Assembly: GCA_949296075.1 (NCBI GenBank)
Contig: CASFNG010000015.1
Span: 62,001 to 126,000 of the forward strand
DNA from: an uncultured Parabacteroides sp.
GTDB taxonomy: Bacteria; Bacteroidota; Bacteroidia; Bacteroidales; Tannerellaceae
Length of the DNA: 64,000 nucleotides
Direction of reading: 5' to 3'
Every line of letters starts with the position of its first letter. The stretch's first letter is position 1. Shown piece by piece: positions 34,361-43,500 of the stretch. Under the pieces are notes generated by a model, which saw only the letters and a program-made list of their open reading frames with translations, did not search any database and was not told the DNA's origin. Both the position numbers and the translations under genes were made by a program.

Positions 34361-34409
34361 AAAAAGGCACGCCCGGCCTACATCGTCAGGATGTAAAACC
34401 GGGCGTGCC
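34361..34409 (-). terminator. Intrinsic terminator of the M48 peptidase gene
   Basis: Outer stem GGCACGCCCGG/CCGGGCGTGCC (34366-34376, 34399-34409), inner TACAT/ATGTA, then TTTTT on the minus strand (34361-34365). Confidence 0.87.
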
Positions 34410-34456
34410 CACGCTTGTCATTCCCAGCCCCACGAAAGGGGGGAACTCAAGCTCCG

Positions 34457-35245
34457 TTATTTTCCATATTTCGCCTTGATAGCGGGGAGCGCGCGCTGGA
34501 TCTCCGCGATACGGGTCGCGTCGCTGGGGTGCGTGCTCATGAACTCCGGGACGGAGCCACTATTGCCTGCCGACATCTTCTTCCAGAAGTTGATCGCCAC
34601 GTCGGGATTATAGCCAGCCATCGTCATGAATACCAATCCCATATAATCCGCCTCCGACTCGTGCTTACGCGAGAACGGGAGCATCACGCCATACTGCGCG
34701 CCCACGCCATAGACCGTGCTCGCCACCTGCTGCACCGCCTGGCTCTTATTTTGGACAGCTACACCTAAGATAGCGGCTCCATATTGCGCCAACAGCTGCT
34801 GGCTCATCCGCTCGTTACTATGCTTAGCCACCGCGTGAGCCACCTCATGCCCGAGCACTACCGCCAGTTCGTCGTCCGACGAGACCAACGGGAGCAGTCC
34901 CTCATAGACCACGATCTTCCCGCCCGGCATACAGAAAGCGTTCACTTGGTTGTCTTTCACCAAATTAAACTCCCAAGAGAAATTCTTCAGCTCCTCCTCC
35001 ATCCCGTTCGCCTTCAGGTAACGCTCCGTCGCGTCGGCTATTCGCTTTCCCACACGGGTAACCATCGCGCTCTTGGATGAGTTAGACGATTTCTTGGCGC
35101 TTTTCATATAGTCGTTATATTGGGTGAGACTGGAAGCCAACACCTCTTGATCCGAGACCAGTAACACCTGTTTGCGCCCGGTCAACGGCACGCTCGCGCA
35201 GGCCGCCAACAGCAGCAGCGCCATAAAGAAACTTACGATTTTCAT
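34457..35245 (-). CDS. M48-family lipoprotein zinc metallopeptidase (BepA/LoiP-like)
   Basis: 262 residues with a lipoprotein signal (Cys16 in LLAAC). The catalytic motif HEVAH (about 133-137) follows AVVLG, and the third zinc ligand is in ESEADYMG (about 197-204). M48 lipoproteins of this size act in periplasmic or outer-membrane protein quality control. Monocistronic, with its own terminator. Confidence 0.9.
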   Translation of the reverse strand: MKIVSFFMALLLLAACASVPLTGRKQVLLVSDQEVLASSLTQYNDYMKSAKKSSNSSKSAMVTRVGKRIADATERYLKANGMEEELKNFSWEFNLVKDNQVNAFCMPGGKIVVYEGLLPLVSSDDELAVVLGHEVAHAVAKHSNERMSQQLLAQYGAAILGVAVQNKSQAVQQVASTVYGVGAQYGVMLPFSRKHESEADYMGLVFMTMAGYNPDVAINFWKKMSAGNSGSVPEFMSTHPSDATRIAEIQRALPAIKAKYGK

Positions 35246-35291
35246 TTTCTTTCCTTCTGTTACATTAAGTTATTATTCGTGTTTTGGAAAA

Positions 35292-35299
35292 CAAAGATA
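35292..35299 (-). promoter_or_regulatory. -7 element of the M48 peptidase gene
   Basis: TATCTTTG on the minus strand, 46 bases before the ATG; no good -33 box at the right distance. Confidence 0.45.
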
Positions 35300-35433
35300 G
35301 CGATTCGGCCCAAAAAACGCCCCCAAGAAACAGAAAAAACATGCCCAAGGTTCCGGGAAAACATCCCGTGTTTTTTCCCGAAAGCTCTTCCGCGCCTTTT
35401 AACGCGGATTCTTTGAAAAAAATAATCCTTTTA

Positions 35434-35490
35434 TGAATATTTATTCAATAACAACCCCTATATTTGCAGCCAGTTTTGAATAAATATGCA
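35434..35490 (+). promoter_or_regulatory. Arginine operon promoter flanked by two ARG boxes
   Basis: The -7 element TATATTTG is at 35459-35466. An upstream site TGAATATTTATTCA (35434-35447) matches the ArgR half-site pair TGAAT-N4-ATTCA exactly. A second site TGAATAAATATGCA (35477-35490) has one mismatch and abuts the argR ATG. Bound ArgR would cover the promoter from both sides. Confidence 0.7.
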
Positions 35491-35931
35491 ATGAGTACGA
35501 AGAAGGAACGATTGGACACCATTTGCCGGATCATCCGGGCAAAAGCGATCCACAATCAGGAGGAGCTGCTCAATGAGCTGGCGGCTAACGGATTCCCGAT
35601 CACCCAGGCTACGCTTTCACGCGACATCAAGCAATTGCAAGTAGCGAAGGTGCACGATGGGGACGGGGATTACGTATATCGCCTCCCCGAGGAGCCAGCG
35701 GGCGAGCAGGCTCGGCAGGACTCCCAGCGGAAGATGAACATCGAGTTCTCCGGCAACTTGGCGGTCGTAAAGACACGTCCGGGCTACGCGATGGGGATCG
35801 CCTCCGATATTGACTCGCACGCGCCCAACGAGATACTCGCCACCATAGCGGGCGACGACACGATCCTCGTGATCCCCCGCAACGGGGTAAGCCAGGCGCA
35901 GGTGATCGCGGCGCTGGCCCGTTTCGTCTAA
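35491..35931 (+). CDS. argR: Arginine repressor ArgR
   Basis: 146 residues: winged helix DNA-binding domain (about 1-65; RLDTICRIIRAKAIHNQEELL, TQATLSRDIKQLQVAKV) and the arginine-binding hexamer domain (about 75-146; APNEILATIAGDDTILVIPR). The start at 35491 is chosen because the longer in-frame start (35464) lies within the -7 element. First gene of the arginine operon and predicted to regulate itself through the adjacent ARG boxes. Confidence 0.95.
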   Translation: MSTKKERLDTICRIIRAKAIHNQEELLNELAANGFPITQATLSRDIKQLQVAKVHDGDGDYVYRLPEEPAGEQARQDSQRKMNIEFSGNLAVVKTRPGYAMGIASDIDSHAPNEILATIAGDDTILVIPRNGVSQAQVIAALARFV

Positions 35932-35964
35932 ATACAAGTAGAGGGAAAATAAGCATACAATACA

Positions 35965-36558
35965 ATGGAACAAGAAACAGAGATTGAAGTTATGATCGCC
36001 GAGGCATCGCACGAGGCCTATGTAGACACGATCTTGGAGACGATCGAATCCGCCGCGAAAGTACGGGGGACGGGCATCGCGAAGCGCACGCACGAGTATG
36101 TGGCGCAGAAGATGAAAGAGGGAAAGGCGGTGATCGCCTTGGCAGGCGACGAGTTCGCGGGGTTCAGCTATATCGAGTCGTGGGGGAACAAGCAGTACGT
36201 GACCACCTCCGGACTGATCGTACATCCTAAATATCGCGGGCTCGGCATCGCGAAGCGAATCAAGGAGATGACGTTCAAGCTCGCCCGGATGCGCTGGCCG
36301 AAAGCGAAGATCTTCAGCCTAACCTCAGGAGCCGCCGTGATGAAGATGAACACCGAGCTGGGCTACGTGCCCGTGACCTTCGCCGACCTGACGGACGACG
36401 AGGCTTTCTGGCGGGGATGCAACGGCTGCGTGAACCACGACATATTGGAGCGTACCGGACGGAAATATTGCATCTGCACGGCCATGCTGTTCGATCCGGC
36501 CGATCCGCACCGGGCGGAAAGGGAGCGCAAGGAGCGCGACGCGGCCGACCGGTCATGA
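35965..36558 (+). CDS. GNAT acyltransferase of the arginine operon
   Basis: 197 residues with a GNAT core: the acyl-CoA-binding motif is in HPKYRGLGIAKRIKEM (about 91-106). The position between argR and argG suggests it acylates glutamate at the start of arginine synthesis. Bacteroides fragilis uses N-succinylated intermediates downstream (succinylornithine transcarbamylase), so the acyl donor could be succinyl-CoA rather than acetyl-CoA; this is inference. The C-terminus is charged (HRAERERKERDAADRS). Confidence 0.8.
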   Translation: MEQETEIEVMIAEASHEAYVDTILETIESAAKVRGTGIAKRTHEYVAQKMKEGKAVIALAGDEFAGFSYIESWGNKQYVTTSGLIVHPKYRGLGIAKRIKEMTFKLARMRWPKAKIFSLTSGAAVMKMNTELGYVPVTFADLTDDEAFWRGCNGCVNHDILERTGRKYCICTAMLFDPADPHRAERERKERDAADRS

Positions 36559-36619
36559 GAGAAGAGAGGATTCCCTTTCATTTTTAATCAGTAAAAACAA
36601 ATTAAAAAATAAAAAGACA

Positions 36620-37819
36620 ATGAAAAAGAAAGTAGTGGTAGCGTTCAGCGGGGGATTGGATACCTCGTTCACGGTGATGTATTTAGCGAAAGAAAAAGGG
36701 TATGAGGTATATGCCGCTTGCGCGAACACGGGCGGATTCAGCGAGGAACAGCTCAAGCGAAACGAGGAGAACGCCTACAAATTGGGAGCGAAACAATACG
36801 TGACGCTCGACGTGACCAAGGAATATTACGAGAAAAGCTTGAAATATATGATCTTCGGAAACGTGTTGCGGAATGGCACTTACCCGATTTCCGTCAGCTC
36901 CGAGCGGATCTTCCAGGCGCTGGCTATCGCCCGTTACGCCAATGAGATCGGCGCAGATGCCATCGCGCACGGATCCACAGGTGCCGGCAACGACCAAGTC
37001 CGGTTCGACATGACTTTCCTTGTATTGGCTCCGGATGTCGAGATCATCACCCTGACCCGCGACATGGCCCTGAGCCGCGATTTCGAGATCAACTACTTGA
37101 AAGAGCATGGGTTCGAGGCGGATTTCACGAAACTGAAGTACTCCTACAACGTAGGATTGTGGGGGACCTCGATCTGCGGTGGCGAGATACTGGATTCCGC
37201 GCAGGGCTTGCCCGAGAGCGCTTACCTGAAACAGGTGACAAAGAGCGGAAGCGAGCAATTGCGCATCGAGTTCAAGAACGGCGAGGTTCATGCCGTGAAC
37301 GGAGAAGTATTCGAGGACAAGATCGCCGCGATCCAGAAGATCGAGGAGATCGGTGCCGCCTACGGGATAGGACGTGATATGCACGTTGGCGATACGATCA
37401 TCGGGATCAAGGGACGCGTGGGCTTCGAGGCGGCAGCCCCGATGCTGATTATCGGCGCTCACCGGTTCCTGGAAAAATATACCTTAAGCAAATGGCAGCA
37501 ATACTGGAAGGATCAGGTAGCGAACTGGTACGGAATGTTCCTGCACGAGAGCCAATACTTAGAGCCGGTAATGCGCGACATCGAGGCGATGTTGCAGGAG
37601 TCGCAGCGCAACGTGAACGGGACCGCGATACTGGAGCTGCGCCCGTTGTCGTTCTCCACGGTAGGTGTCGAGTCGGACGACGACTTGGTAAAGACGAAGT
37701 TCGGCGAGTATGGAGAGATGCAGAAAGGCTGGACGGCCGAGGATGCCAAAGGGTTCATCAAGGTGCTGTCCACTCCCTTGCGTGTCTATTACACGAACCA
37801 TAAAGACGAGAAGATATGA
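36620..37819 (+). CDS. argG: Argininosuccinate synthase
   Basis: Joins citrulline and aspartate with ATP. The 399 residues start with the PP-loop ATPase motif VVVAFSGGLDTSFT (about 4-17) and include AHGSTGAGNDQVRF (about 114-127). Its stop overlaps the argC start by four bases (ATGA). Confidence 0.97.
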   Translation: MKKKVVVAFSGGLDTSFTVMYLAKEKGYEVYAACANTGGFSEEQLKRNEENAYKLGAKQYVTLDVTKEYYEKSLKYMIFGNVLRNGTYPISVSSERIFQALAIARYANEIGADAIAHGSTGAGNDQVRFDMTFLVLAPDVEIITLTRDMALSRDFEINYLKEHGFEADFTKLKYSYNVGLWGTSICGGEILDSAQGLPESAYLKQVTKSGSEQLRIEFKNGEVHAVNGEVFEDKIAAIQKIEEIGAAYGIGRDMHVGDTIIGIKGRVGFEAAAPMLIIGAHRFLEKYTLSKWQQYWKDQVANWYGMFLHESQYLEPVMRDIEAMLQESQRNVNGTAILELRPLSFSTVGVESDDDLVKTKFGEYGEMQKGWTAEDAKGFIKVLSTPLRVYYTNHKDEKI

Positions 37820-38784
37820 TTAAGTGCGGCATCATAGGAGGCGCGGGATACACGGCAGGCGAATTGATCCGCCTGCTCTTGAACCACCCGGACGCGGAGA
37901 TCACGTTCGTGAACAGCACCAGCAACGCCGGAAACAAAATCACGGACGTACACGAGGGACTCTACGGAGAAACGGACTTGGTCTTCACGAGCGAGCTGCC
38001 ATTAGACGAGATTGATTTGCTGTTCTTTTGCACGGCTCACGGGGATACCCGCAAGTTCATGGAGAGCCATTCCCTGCCGGAAAACCTGAAGGTGATCGAC
38101 TTAAGCATGGACTACCGGATTGAATCGCCGGAACATGACTTCGTGTACGGATTGCCGGAGCTGAACCGCCGGAGGATCTGCAACGCACGTCATATCGCCA
38201 ATCCGGGTTGTTTCGCCACCTGCATCCAGTTAGGATTATTGCCTCTTGCCAAGCATTTGCTACTGAACTCGGAGATACACGTCAACGCGATCACGGGATC
38301 TACCGGCGCGGGCGTGAAGCCCTCGGCAACCTCCCACTTCAGTTGGCGAAACGACAACATATCAGTCTATAAACCGTTTACGCACCAGCATTTGGCGGAG
38401 ATCAACCAAAGTCTGGGACAGTTGCAGAAAAGCTACGGCAACCGGATCAATTTCATCCCGGTACGAGGAAACTTCTCGCGAGGGATCTTCGCCACGATGT
38501 ATATCGATTGCAAGATCGACTTACCGGAGATCCAACGGATTTACGAGGAGTATTACGACGATCACAGCTTCACCTTCATCACGGACAAGAATCCGGACCT
38601 GAAACAGGTGGTGAACACGAACAAATGCTTGATTCACCTGCAAAGGATCAACGACAAGTTGCTGATCATATCCATGATCGACAACTTGCTGAAAGGGGCG
38701 AGCGGGCAGGCAGTCCACAACATGAACCTGCTGTTCGGATTAGAGGAGACGGTTGGGTTGCACCTGAAGCCCTCCGCTTTCTGA
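37816..38784 (+). CDS. argC: N-acyl-gamma-glutamyl-phosphate reductase
   Basis: NADPH-dependent reduction of the acyl-glutamyl phosphate. The 322 residues have the N-terminal Rossmann motif GIIGGAGYTAGELIRLL, the active-site cysteine in ANPGCFATCIQLGLLPL (about 131-148), and GSTGAGVKPS. Coupled to argG by a four-base overlap. Confidence 0.96.
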   Translation: MIKCGIIGGAGYTAGELIRLLLNHPDAEITFVNSTSNAGNKITDVHEGLYGETDLVFTSELPLDEIDLLFFCTAHGDTRKFMESHSLPENLKVIDLSMDYRIESPEHDFVYGLPELNRRRICNARHIANPGCFATCIQLGLLPLAKHLLLNSEIHVNAITGSTGAGVKPSATSHFSWRNDNISVYKPFTHQHLAEINQSLGQLQKSYGNRINFIPVRGNFSRGIFATMYIDCKIDLPEIQRIYEEYYDDHSFTFITDKNPDLKQVVNTNKCLIHLQRINDKLLIISMIDNLLKGASGQAVHNMNLLFGLEETVGLHLKPSAF

Positions 38785-38833
38785 CCCCAAGCTACGGACA
38801 TGATAACAAACGAGACAAAAAAAGACGAGAAAG

Positions 38834-39961
38834 ATGAGATTATTTGATGTATATCCTTTATTCAACATAGAGATCGTACGGGGAAAAGGATGCCACGTAT
38901 GGGATAGCGAGGGAAACGAGTACCTCGACCTCTATGGCGGCCATGCGGTCATTTCCGTAGGGCACAGCCATCCCGCCTATATACAGGCGATCACGGATCA
39001 AGTAAACAAATTAGGGTTCTACTCGAACTCGGTCATCAACAGCTTGCAACAGAAGCTGGCGGATAAGTTAGGCGCGGCTTGCGGCTACGAGGATTACGCC
39101 TTGTTCTTGATAAATTCCGGGGCCGAGGCCAACGAGAACGCGTTGAAATTGGCCTCCTTCCACAATGGGAAAAAGAAGGTGATCGCGTTCAAGCACGCCT
39201 TCCACGGACGTACCTCGGCGGCTGTCCGGGTAACAGACAACCCGAAGATCATCGCTCCGGTAAACGAGGGGCTGGAGGTCACCTATCTTCCCTTGAACGA
39301 CACGGAAGCCGTGGAAGCGGAACTGAGGAAAGGGGATGTCTCCTCGGTAATCATCGAGGGGATACAGGGCGTAGGCGGTATCCAGCAGCCTACGGACGAC
39401 TTCCTGCGCCAGCTACGCAACCTCTGCACGAAGTACGATGCCTGCCTGATCTTAGACGAGATCCAGTCGGGCTACGGACGGAGTGGCAAGTTCTTCGCGC
39501 ATCAATACGCGGGGATCAAGCCTGACCTGATCACGGTAGCCAAGGGCATCGCGAACGGCTTCCCGATGGGAGGCGTACTCATCAGCCCGGTATTCAAGCC
39601 GGTTTACGGAATGTTAGGCACGACCTTCGGAGGAAATCACTTAGCTTGCGCCGCGGCGATCGCCGTGCTCGACATCATGCGGCAAGAGCGACTGATAGAG
39701 AACGCCGCCAAGGTGGGAGCCTACCTGCTCGACGAGCTGCACAAACTTCCGGGTATCAAGGAGGTACGCGGCCGCGGGTTGATGATCGGGGTGGAATTTG
39801 AGGAATCGATCAAGGAGGCACGTACCCGGTTACTTTACGAGGAAAAGGTATTCACCGGCGTGGCAGGCACGAACACCTTCCGTCTGCTCCCCCCGCTCTG
39901 CCTGAGCATGGAGGAGGCCGCCGAGTTCCTCCGTCGTTTCAGGAAAGTATTGCAAGCCTAA
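38834..39961 (+). CDS. argD: N-acyl-ornithine aminotransferase
   Basis: PLP enzyme converting N-acyl-glutamate semialdehyde to N-acyl-ornithine. The 375 residues show NSGAEANENALKLA (about 95-108), LDEIQSGYGRSGKFFAHQ (about 209-226), and the PLP lysine in TVAKGIANGFPMGG (about 235-248). It may prefer succinylated substrates as in related bacteria. Last gene of the operon. Confidence 0.96.
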   Translation: MRLFDVYPLFNIEIVRGKGCHVWDSEGNEYLDLYGGHAVISVGHSHPAYIQAITDQVNKLGFYSNSVINSLQQKLADKLGAACGYEDYALFLINSGAEANENALKLASFHNGKKKVIAFKHAFHGRTSAAVRVTDNPKIIAPVNEGLEVTYLPLNDTEAVEAELRKGDVSSVIIEGIQGVGGIQQPTDDFLRQLRNLCTKYDACLILDEIQSGYGRSGKFFAHQYAGIKPDLITVAKGIANGFPMGGVLISPVFKPVYGMLGTTFGGNHLACAAAIAVLDIMRQERLIENAAKVGAYLLDELHKLPGIKEVRGRGLMIGVEFEESIKEARTRLLYEEKVFTGVAGTNTFRLLPPLCLSMEEAAEFLRRFRKVLQA

Positions 39962-39989
39962 GCACGGCGTTTATCCGCTGTTTATCATC

Positions 39990-40025
39990 ATCCCCGGTTC
40001 GGAGAGGGCTCTCCGGGCCGGGGAT
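39990..40025 (+). terminator. Probable terminator of the arginine operon
   Basis: Outer stem ATCCCCGG/CCGGGGAT and inner stem GGAGAG/CTCTCC, followed by a T-rich stretch that is not a clean U-run, 28 bases past argD. Confidence 0.6.
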
Positions 40026-40087
40026 TGTATTATCTTTTGGCAAGATAATATCATATCCGTACTTGAGAAAAAACCTATCTTTACGAG

Positions 40088-41875
40088 ATGAAACGTCGGA
40101 ATCCTTTAATAAGTACGTATATGGAAAAATCTCATAGACAAGCGGTCGCGCGAGGAACAGCGACCTTGCTCCTCGGAGCCGCGGCCTGCCTGTACTGGGG
40201 ATTGTACTATCCCCACCACCTGCATTACCAAGAGCAGCTGCAACTCTTCCTGCTTACCCCGGAATATTGGGCCGGGAAAATCGCCCATCCGGGAGGGGTG
40301 GCGGAATATGTGGCCGAGTTCCTTACCCAGTTCTTCTACTTTGCCTGGGCGGGAGCCTCGATCATAGCGGTCTTGCTGATGATTCTCCAAAAGCAGCTCC
40401 ATGATTTGGGGAAAAGTCCGGGGACTTCCGGAATATGGTTCCCGATAAGTTTTATCCCCTCCCTCCTGCTATGGATATTCCTGTGCGACGAGAATGCCTT
40501 GTTGTCCCTGCCGGTATCGATGATCCTCTCGCTGACAGCCTTGCAGGTCTACCGTCACATCAAGCATCCTTACAGGCAGGTAGCCTACGCGTTGCTGGCC
40601 ATGCCTCTTCTCTATTGGATCGCGGGAGGCGCTTACCTCCTCTTCGTATGCGGCATCATCCCCTACCAGCGGGGAAACAAGCCGCCCTATTGGTTGGCGA
40701 GGAGCCTCGCCTATCTCCTCTTGGGGATCCTTTATCCCATCTTGGCGCAGGGCTGGGCGCAATATCCCTTGTCCCGGCTATTCTTGGGAATCGATTATTA
40801 TCGTTTTCCCACGATCTTCCCGGGGATCATGATCGCCACCATTTGCGTCACGGCGATCTTACTATGGATAGCCGGCCTGCTCCCTGACATCAGCAAGCGC
40901 CGGTCCTTATGGCGTATCGCCCTCTGCCTACTTATCGCCGCGGGAGGAGGCTCATGGATCTACGCGGTGAGCGATAGCGAGAAGGAGGAGGTCATGAGAT
41001 ACGATTACCTCGCCCGTATGAGACAATGGGGAGAGATTATCCGGACAGCGGAACGGAAAGAGCCGAAAGCCCCGATCTCCGTGGCTTGCCTCAACTTAGC
41101 GCTCGCCAAGACCGGACAGTTAGGCGACCGGATGTTTCATTTCTACCAGAACGGGACCGAAGGCCTTATCGCCTCGTTCCAACGAGACTTCATGGTACCT
41201 CTCTCCACCAATGAGGTGTTCTATCATTTAGGCATGATTAATTCCTCCCAACGCTATACCTTCGAGGCGATGGAGGCAATCCCCGATTTCAAGAAGAGCG
41301 GGCGGGCATACGTACGCCTTGTCGAGACCAACCTGATCAACGGGGAATACGCCGTGGCCGCCAAATACCTCCAAGCCTTACGGCAAACGCTTTTTTACCG
41401 CAGATGGGCGAACCAGGTGACGGCCTATCTATACGACGAGGAGAAGATAAACAGTCACCCCGAATGGGGATGGCTACGGAAAGCCCGCTATACGGAAGAC
41501 TTCTTGTTCAGCGAGACCGAGATGGATTCCATGCTGGGCCTGTTGCTACGGCACAACCCCAAAAACCGGATGGCGTTCGAGTATCTGCTCGCCCACGCCC
41601 TGCTCCGGAAAGACTTGGAGCGGTTCATGCGCTATTATCCCTTGGGGAAAGAGTTAGGCTACGACCATATCCCGCTCTCGTTCCAAGAGGCGTTGATTTT
41701 TGTGTGGACGCAGGAAAACAGCTCTTTCCACGGACTTCCGTGGAGTATCTCCCGGAGCGTGCTGGATGGGGTCAGTGAGTTTGCCCGTATCTATACGACC
41801 CAGCCGGACGCGGAATCCCTGCTCCGTCCTAAATACGAGAAGACATTTTGGTATTACCTCCTATTCAGAAAATAA
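40088..41875 (+). CDS. Polytopic membrane protein with C-terminal soluble region, unknown function
   Basis: 595 residues: about nine hydrophobic segments in the first 300 residues (for example 20-40, 83-100, 119-135, 173-190, 244-260, 276-292), then a soluble helical region (about 305-595) of repeat-like helices. I think it belongs to an uncharacterised Bacteroidales family, but I do not know its role. A -7-like TATCTTTA (40076-40083) ends five bases before this ATG, so the ATG at 40121 (Met12) is a possible alternative. Six bases separate it from the CxxCH lipoprotein gene, so they are almost certainly co-expressed. Confidence 0.75.
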   Translation: MKRRNPLISTYMEKSHRQAVARGTATLLLGAAACLYWGLYYPHHLHYQEQLQLFLLTPEYWAGKIAHPGGVAEYVAEFLTQFFYFAWAGASIIAVLLMILQKQLHDLGKSPGTSGIWFPISFIPSLLLWIFLCDENALLSLPVSMILSLTALQVYRHIKHPYRQVAYALLAMPLLYWIAGGAYLLFVCGIIPYQRGNKPPYWLARSLAYLLLGILYPILAQGWAQYPLSRLFLGIDYYRFPTIFPGIMIATICVTAILLWIAGLLPDISKRRSLWRIALCLLIAAGGGSWIYAVSDSEKEEVMRYDYLARMRQWGEIIRTAERKEPKAPISVACLNLALAKTGQLGDRMFHFYQNGTEGLIASFQRDFMVPLSTNEVFYHLGMINSSQRYTFEAMEAIPDFKKSGRAYVRLVETNLINGEYAVAAKYLQALRQTLFYRRWANQVTAYLYDEEKINSHPEWGWLRKARYTEDFLFSETEMDSMLGLLLRHNPKNRMAFEYLLAHALLRKDLERFMRYYPLGKELGYDHIPLSFQEALIFVWTQENSSFHGLPWSISRSVLDGVSEFARIYTTQPDAESLLRPKYEKTFWYYLLFRK

Positions 41876-41881
41876 AACGAT

Positions 41882-43348
41882 ATGACAACACGTATCTTCT
41901 TTTATAGCCTCTGCCTCCTTTTGCTGGCGGCTTGCCGGGAATCGGTGATCTCTCCTGAGCGGATCGACGCCTATCCCTCCATTTATCCGGACTATATCGG
42001 CGTGACCATCCCAGCGACAATCGCCCCGATGAACTTCACCTATGCGGATCGTTCCGCCGAACGCATCGACGTGCTCGTGGAAGGTTCCTCCGGCAAGACG
42101 ATCCACGTCAATGGCGAACAGGCCCGCTTCCCGGAGAAAGACTGGAGACAACTGCTCGCCTCAAGCAAGGGAGACAGCCTTCGTTTCACCGTGAGTGTCA
42201 AGCGAGACGGGAAGTGGAGCGTCTATCGTCCCTTCCCGATGTACGTCAGTCCGCACACGATCGATTACGGCTTGGTGTATCGGAAGATCGCTCCCGGGTA
42301 CGAAGTGTATAGCCGTATGGGTATCTATGAGCGGGATCTCTCCAGCTTCCAAGAAAAAGCCTTAATAGAAAACACCTTAGTCAACGGGATGTGCGTCAAT
42401 TGCCACACCCCTAACCATACCGATCCCGACCAGTTCAGTCTCCATGTGCGAGGGACACACGGAGCCACCTTCCTCCGCTCCGCCGGGAAAGACGAATATC
42501 TCCATACGAAAACGGATCAGACCCTCTCTAATTTTGTCTATCCGTATTGGCATCCGGATGGTGAATATATCGCCTACTCCACGAACAACACCCGGCAAGG
42601 CTTCCACGTGGCCAAAGACCAACGGGTAGAGGTTTTGGACTTAGCTTCGGACATCGTGGTGTATCATCCCGCCGATCATCAGGTGCTGCTCTGCGACTCG
42701 CTCCGACGAGAAGACAGGTTCGAGACATTCCCTGCCTTCTCCCCGGACGGACGTACCCTCTATTTTTGCGTGGCGGCCGCCAGGAAAATCCCGGACGAGT
42801 ACCGGGAGATCCGATACAACCTTTGTTCTATCGCGTTCGACCCCTCCACCGGCATGTTCGGCGAACGGATCGATACGTTAGTAAACGCGGAGGCGATGGG
42901 GAAAAGCGTCTCCTTCCCCCGTCCGTCATACGACGGGAAATCCTTGATGTTTACCCTGTCTGATTACGGGAACTTCTCGATCTGGCATAAGGAGGCCGAC
43001 CTCTGGTCGCTGGATCTATCGACGGGGAAAATCCGTCCCTTGTCGGAGGTGAACAGCGAGGATACGGAGAGTTTCCATAATTGGAGCGGCAACTCACGGT
43101 GGTTCGTGTTCAGCAGTCGCCGGGAGGATGGGCTATACACCCGGCTGTACATAGCGAGCGTGGACGGGAACGGGCAGGTCGGCAAGCCATTTCTCCTCCC
43201 CCAAAAAGACCCGGCCACCTATTATAGTCGCTCCGACTATTCCTACAATGCCCCGGATTTCGTAAGCAAACCGATCAAGATCGACCCGAAAGTGTTCGAG
43301 AAACAGGTCTCTTCCGACCAACGCACGCAGGTAGAAGTACGGAAATAA
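41882..43348 (+). CDS. TolB-like beta-propeller lipoprotein with a CxxCH motif
   Basis: 488 residues with a lipoprotein signal (Cys18 in LLAAC). Residues 171-175 are CVNCH, the motif used for covalent haem c attachment, followed by TPNHTDPDQFSLHVRG. From about 210 to 460 are PD40/WD40-like propeller repeats (YPYWHPDGEYIAYSTN, FPAFSPDGRTLYFC, SRPSYDGKSLMF-type). Whether haem is attached is not known; a single CxxCH could also be a redox or metal site. Partner of the upstream membrane protein. Confidence 0.75.
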   Translation: MTTRIFFYSLCLLLLAACRESVISPERIDAYPSIYPDYIGVTIPATIAPMNFTYADRSAERIDVLVEGSSGKTIHVNGEQARFPEKDWRQLLASSKGDSLRFTVSVKRDGKWSVYRPFPMYVSPHTIDYGLVYRKIAPGYEVYSRMGIYERDLSSFQEKALIENTLVNGMCVNCHTPNHTDPDQFSLHVRGTHGATFLRSAGKDEYLHTKTDQTLSNFVYPYWHPDGEYIAYSTNNTRQGFHVAKDQRVEVLDLASDIVVYHPADHQVLLCDSLRREDRFETFPAFSPDGRTLYFCVAAARKIPDEYREIRYNLCSIAFDPSTGMFGERIDTLVNAEAMGKSVSFPRPSYDGKSLMFTLSDYGNFSIWHKEADLWSLDLSTGKIRPLSEVNSEDTESFHNWSGNSRWFVFSSRREDGLYTRLYIASVDGNGQVGKPFLLPQKDPATYYSRSDYSYNAPDFVSKPIKIDPKVFEKQVSSDQRTQVEVRK

Positions 43349-43428
43349 CGCCCTCTCAGGAAGGCTCCGTACCATAAGAGGAAATCCTTCCGGGGATGCT
43401 TAGCGAGGCGGGACGCGGGAAAATATCG

Positions 43429-43464
43429 GCATCCGACAAAATAATATTAGATTCTACCGGATGC
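43429..43464. repeat. Inverted repeat GCATCCG-N22-CGGATGC upstream of the mannan operon
   Basis: 7-bp arms (43429-43435, 43458-43464) just ahead of a -7-like TAATTTCG (43471-43478, one mismatch), about 22 bases before the GH26 ATG. Candidate operator. Confidence 0.4.
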
Positions 43465-43500
43465 TCTCCCTAATTTCGCGTAAGTAAAAACACGATCGAC

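Noticed and set aside
35354-35380. Hairpin CGGGAAAA/TTTTCCCG between the M48 gene and argR
   Set aside because: No gene ends here on either strand, and no U-run follows. Probably chance in AT/GC-rich blocks, so it is not listed as a terminator.
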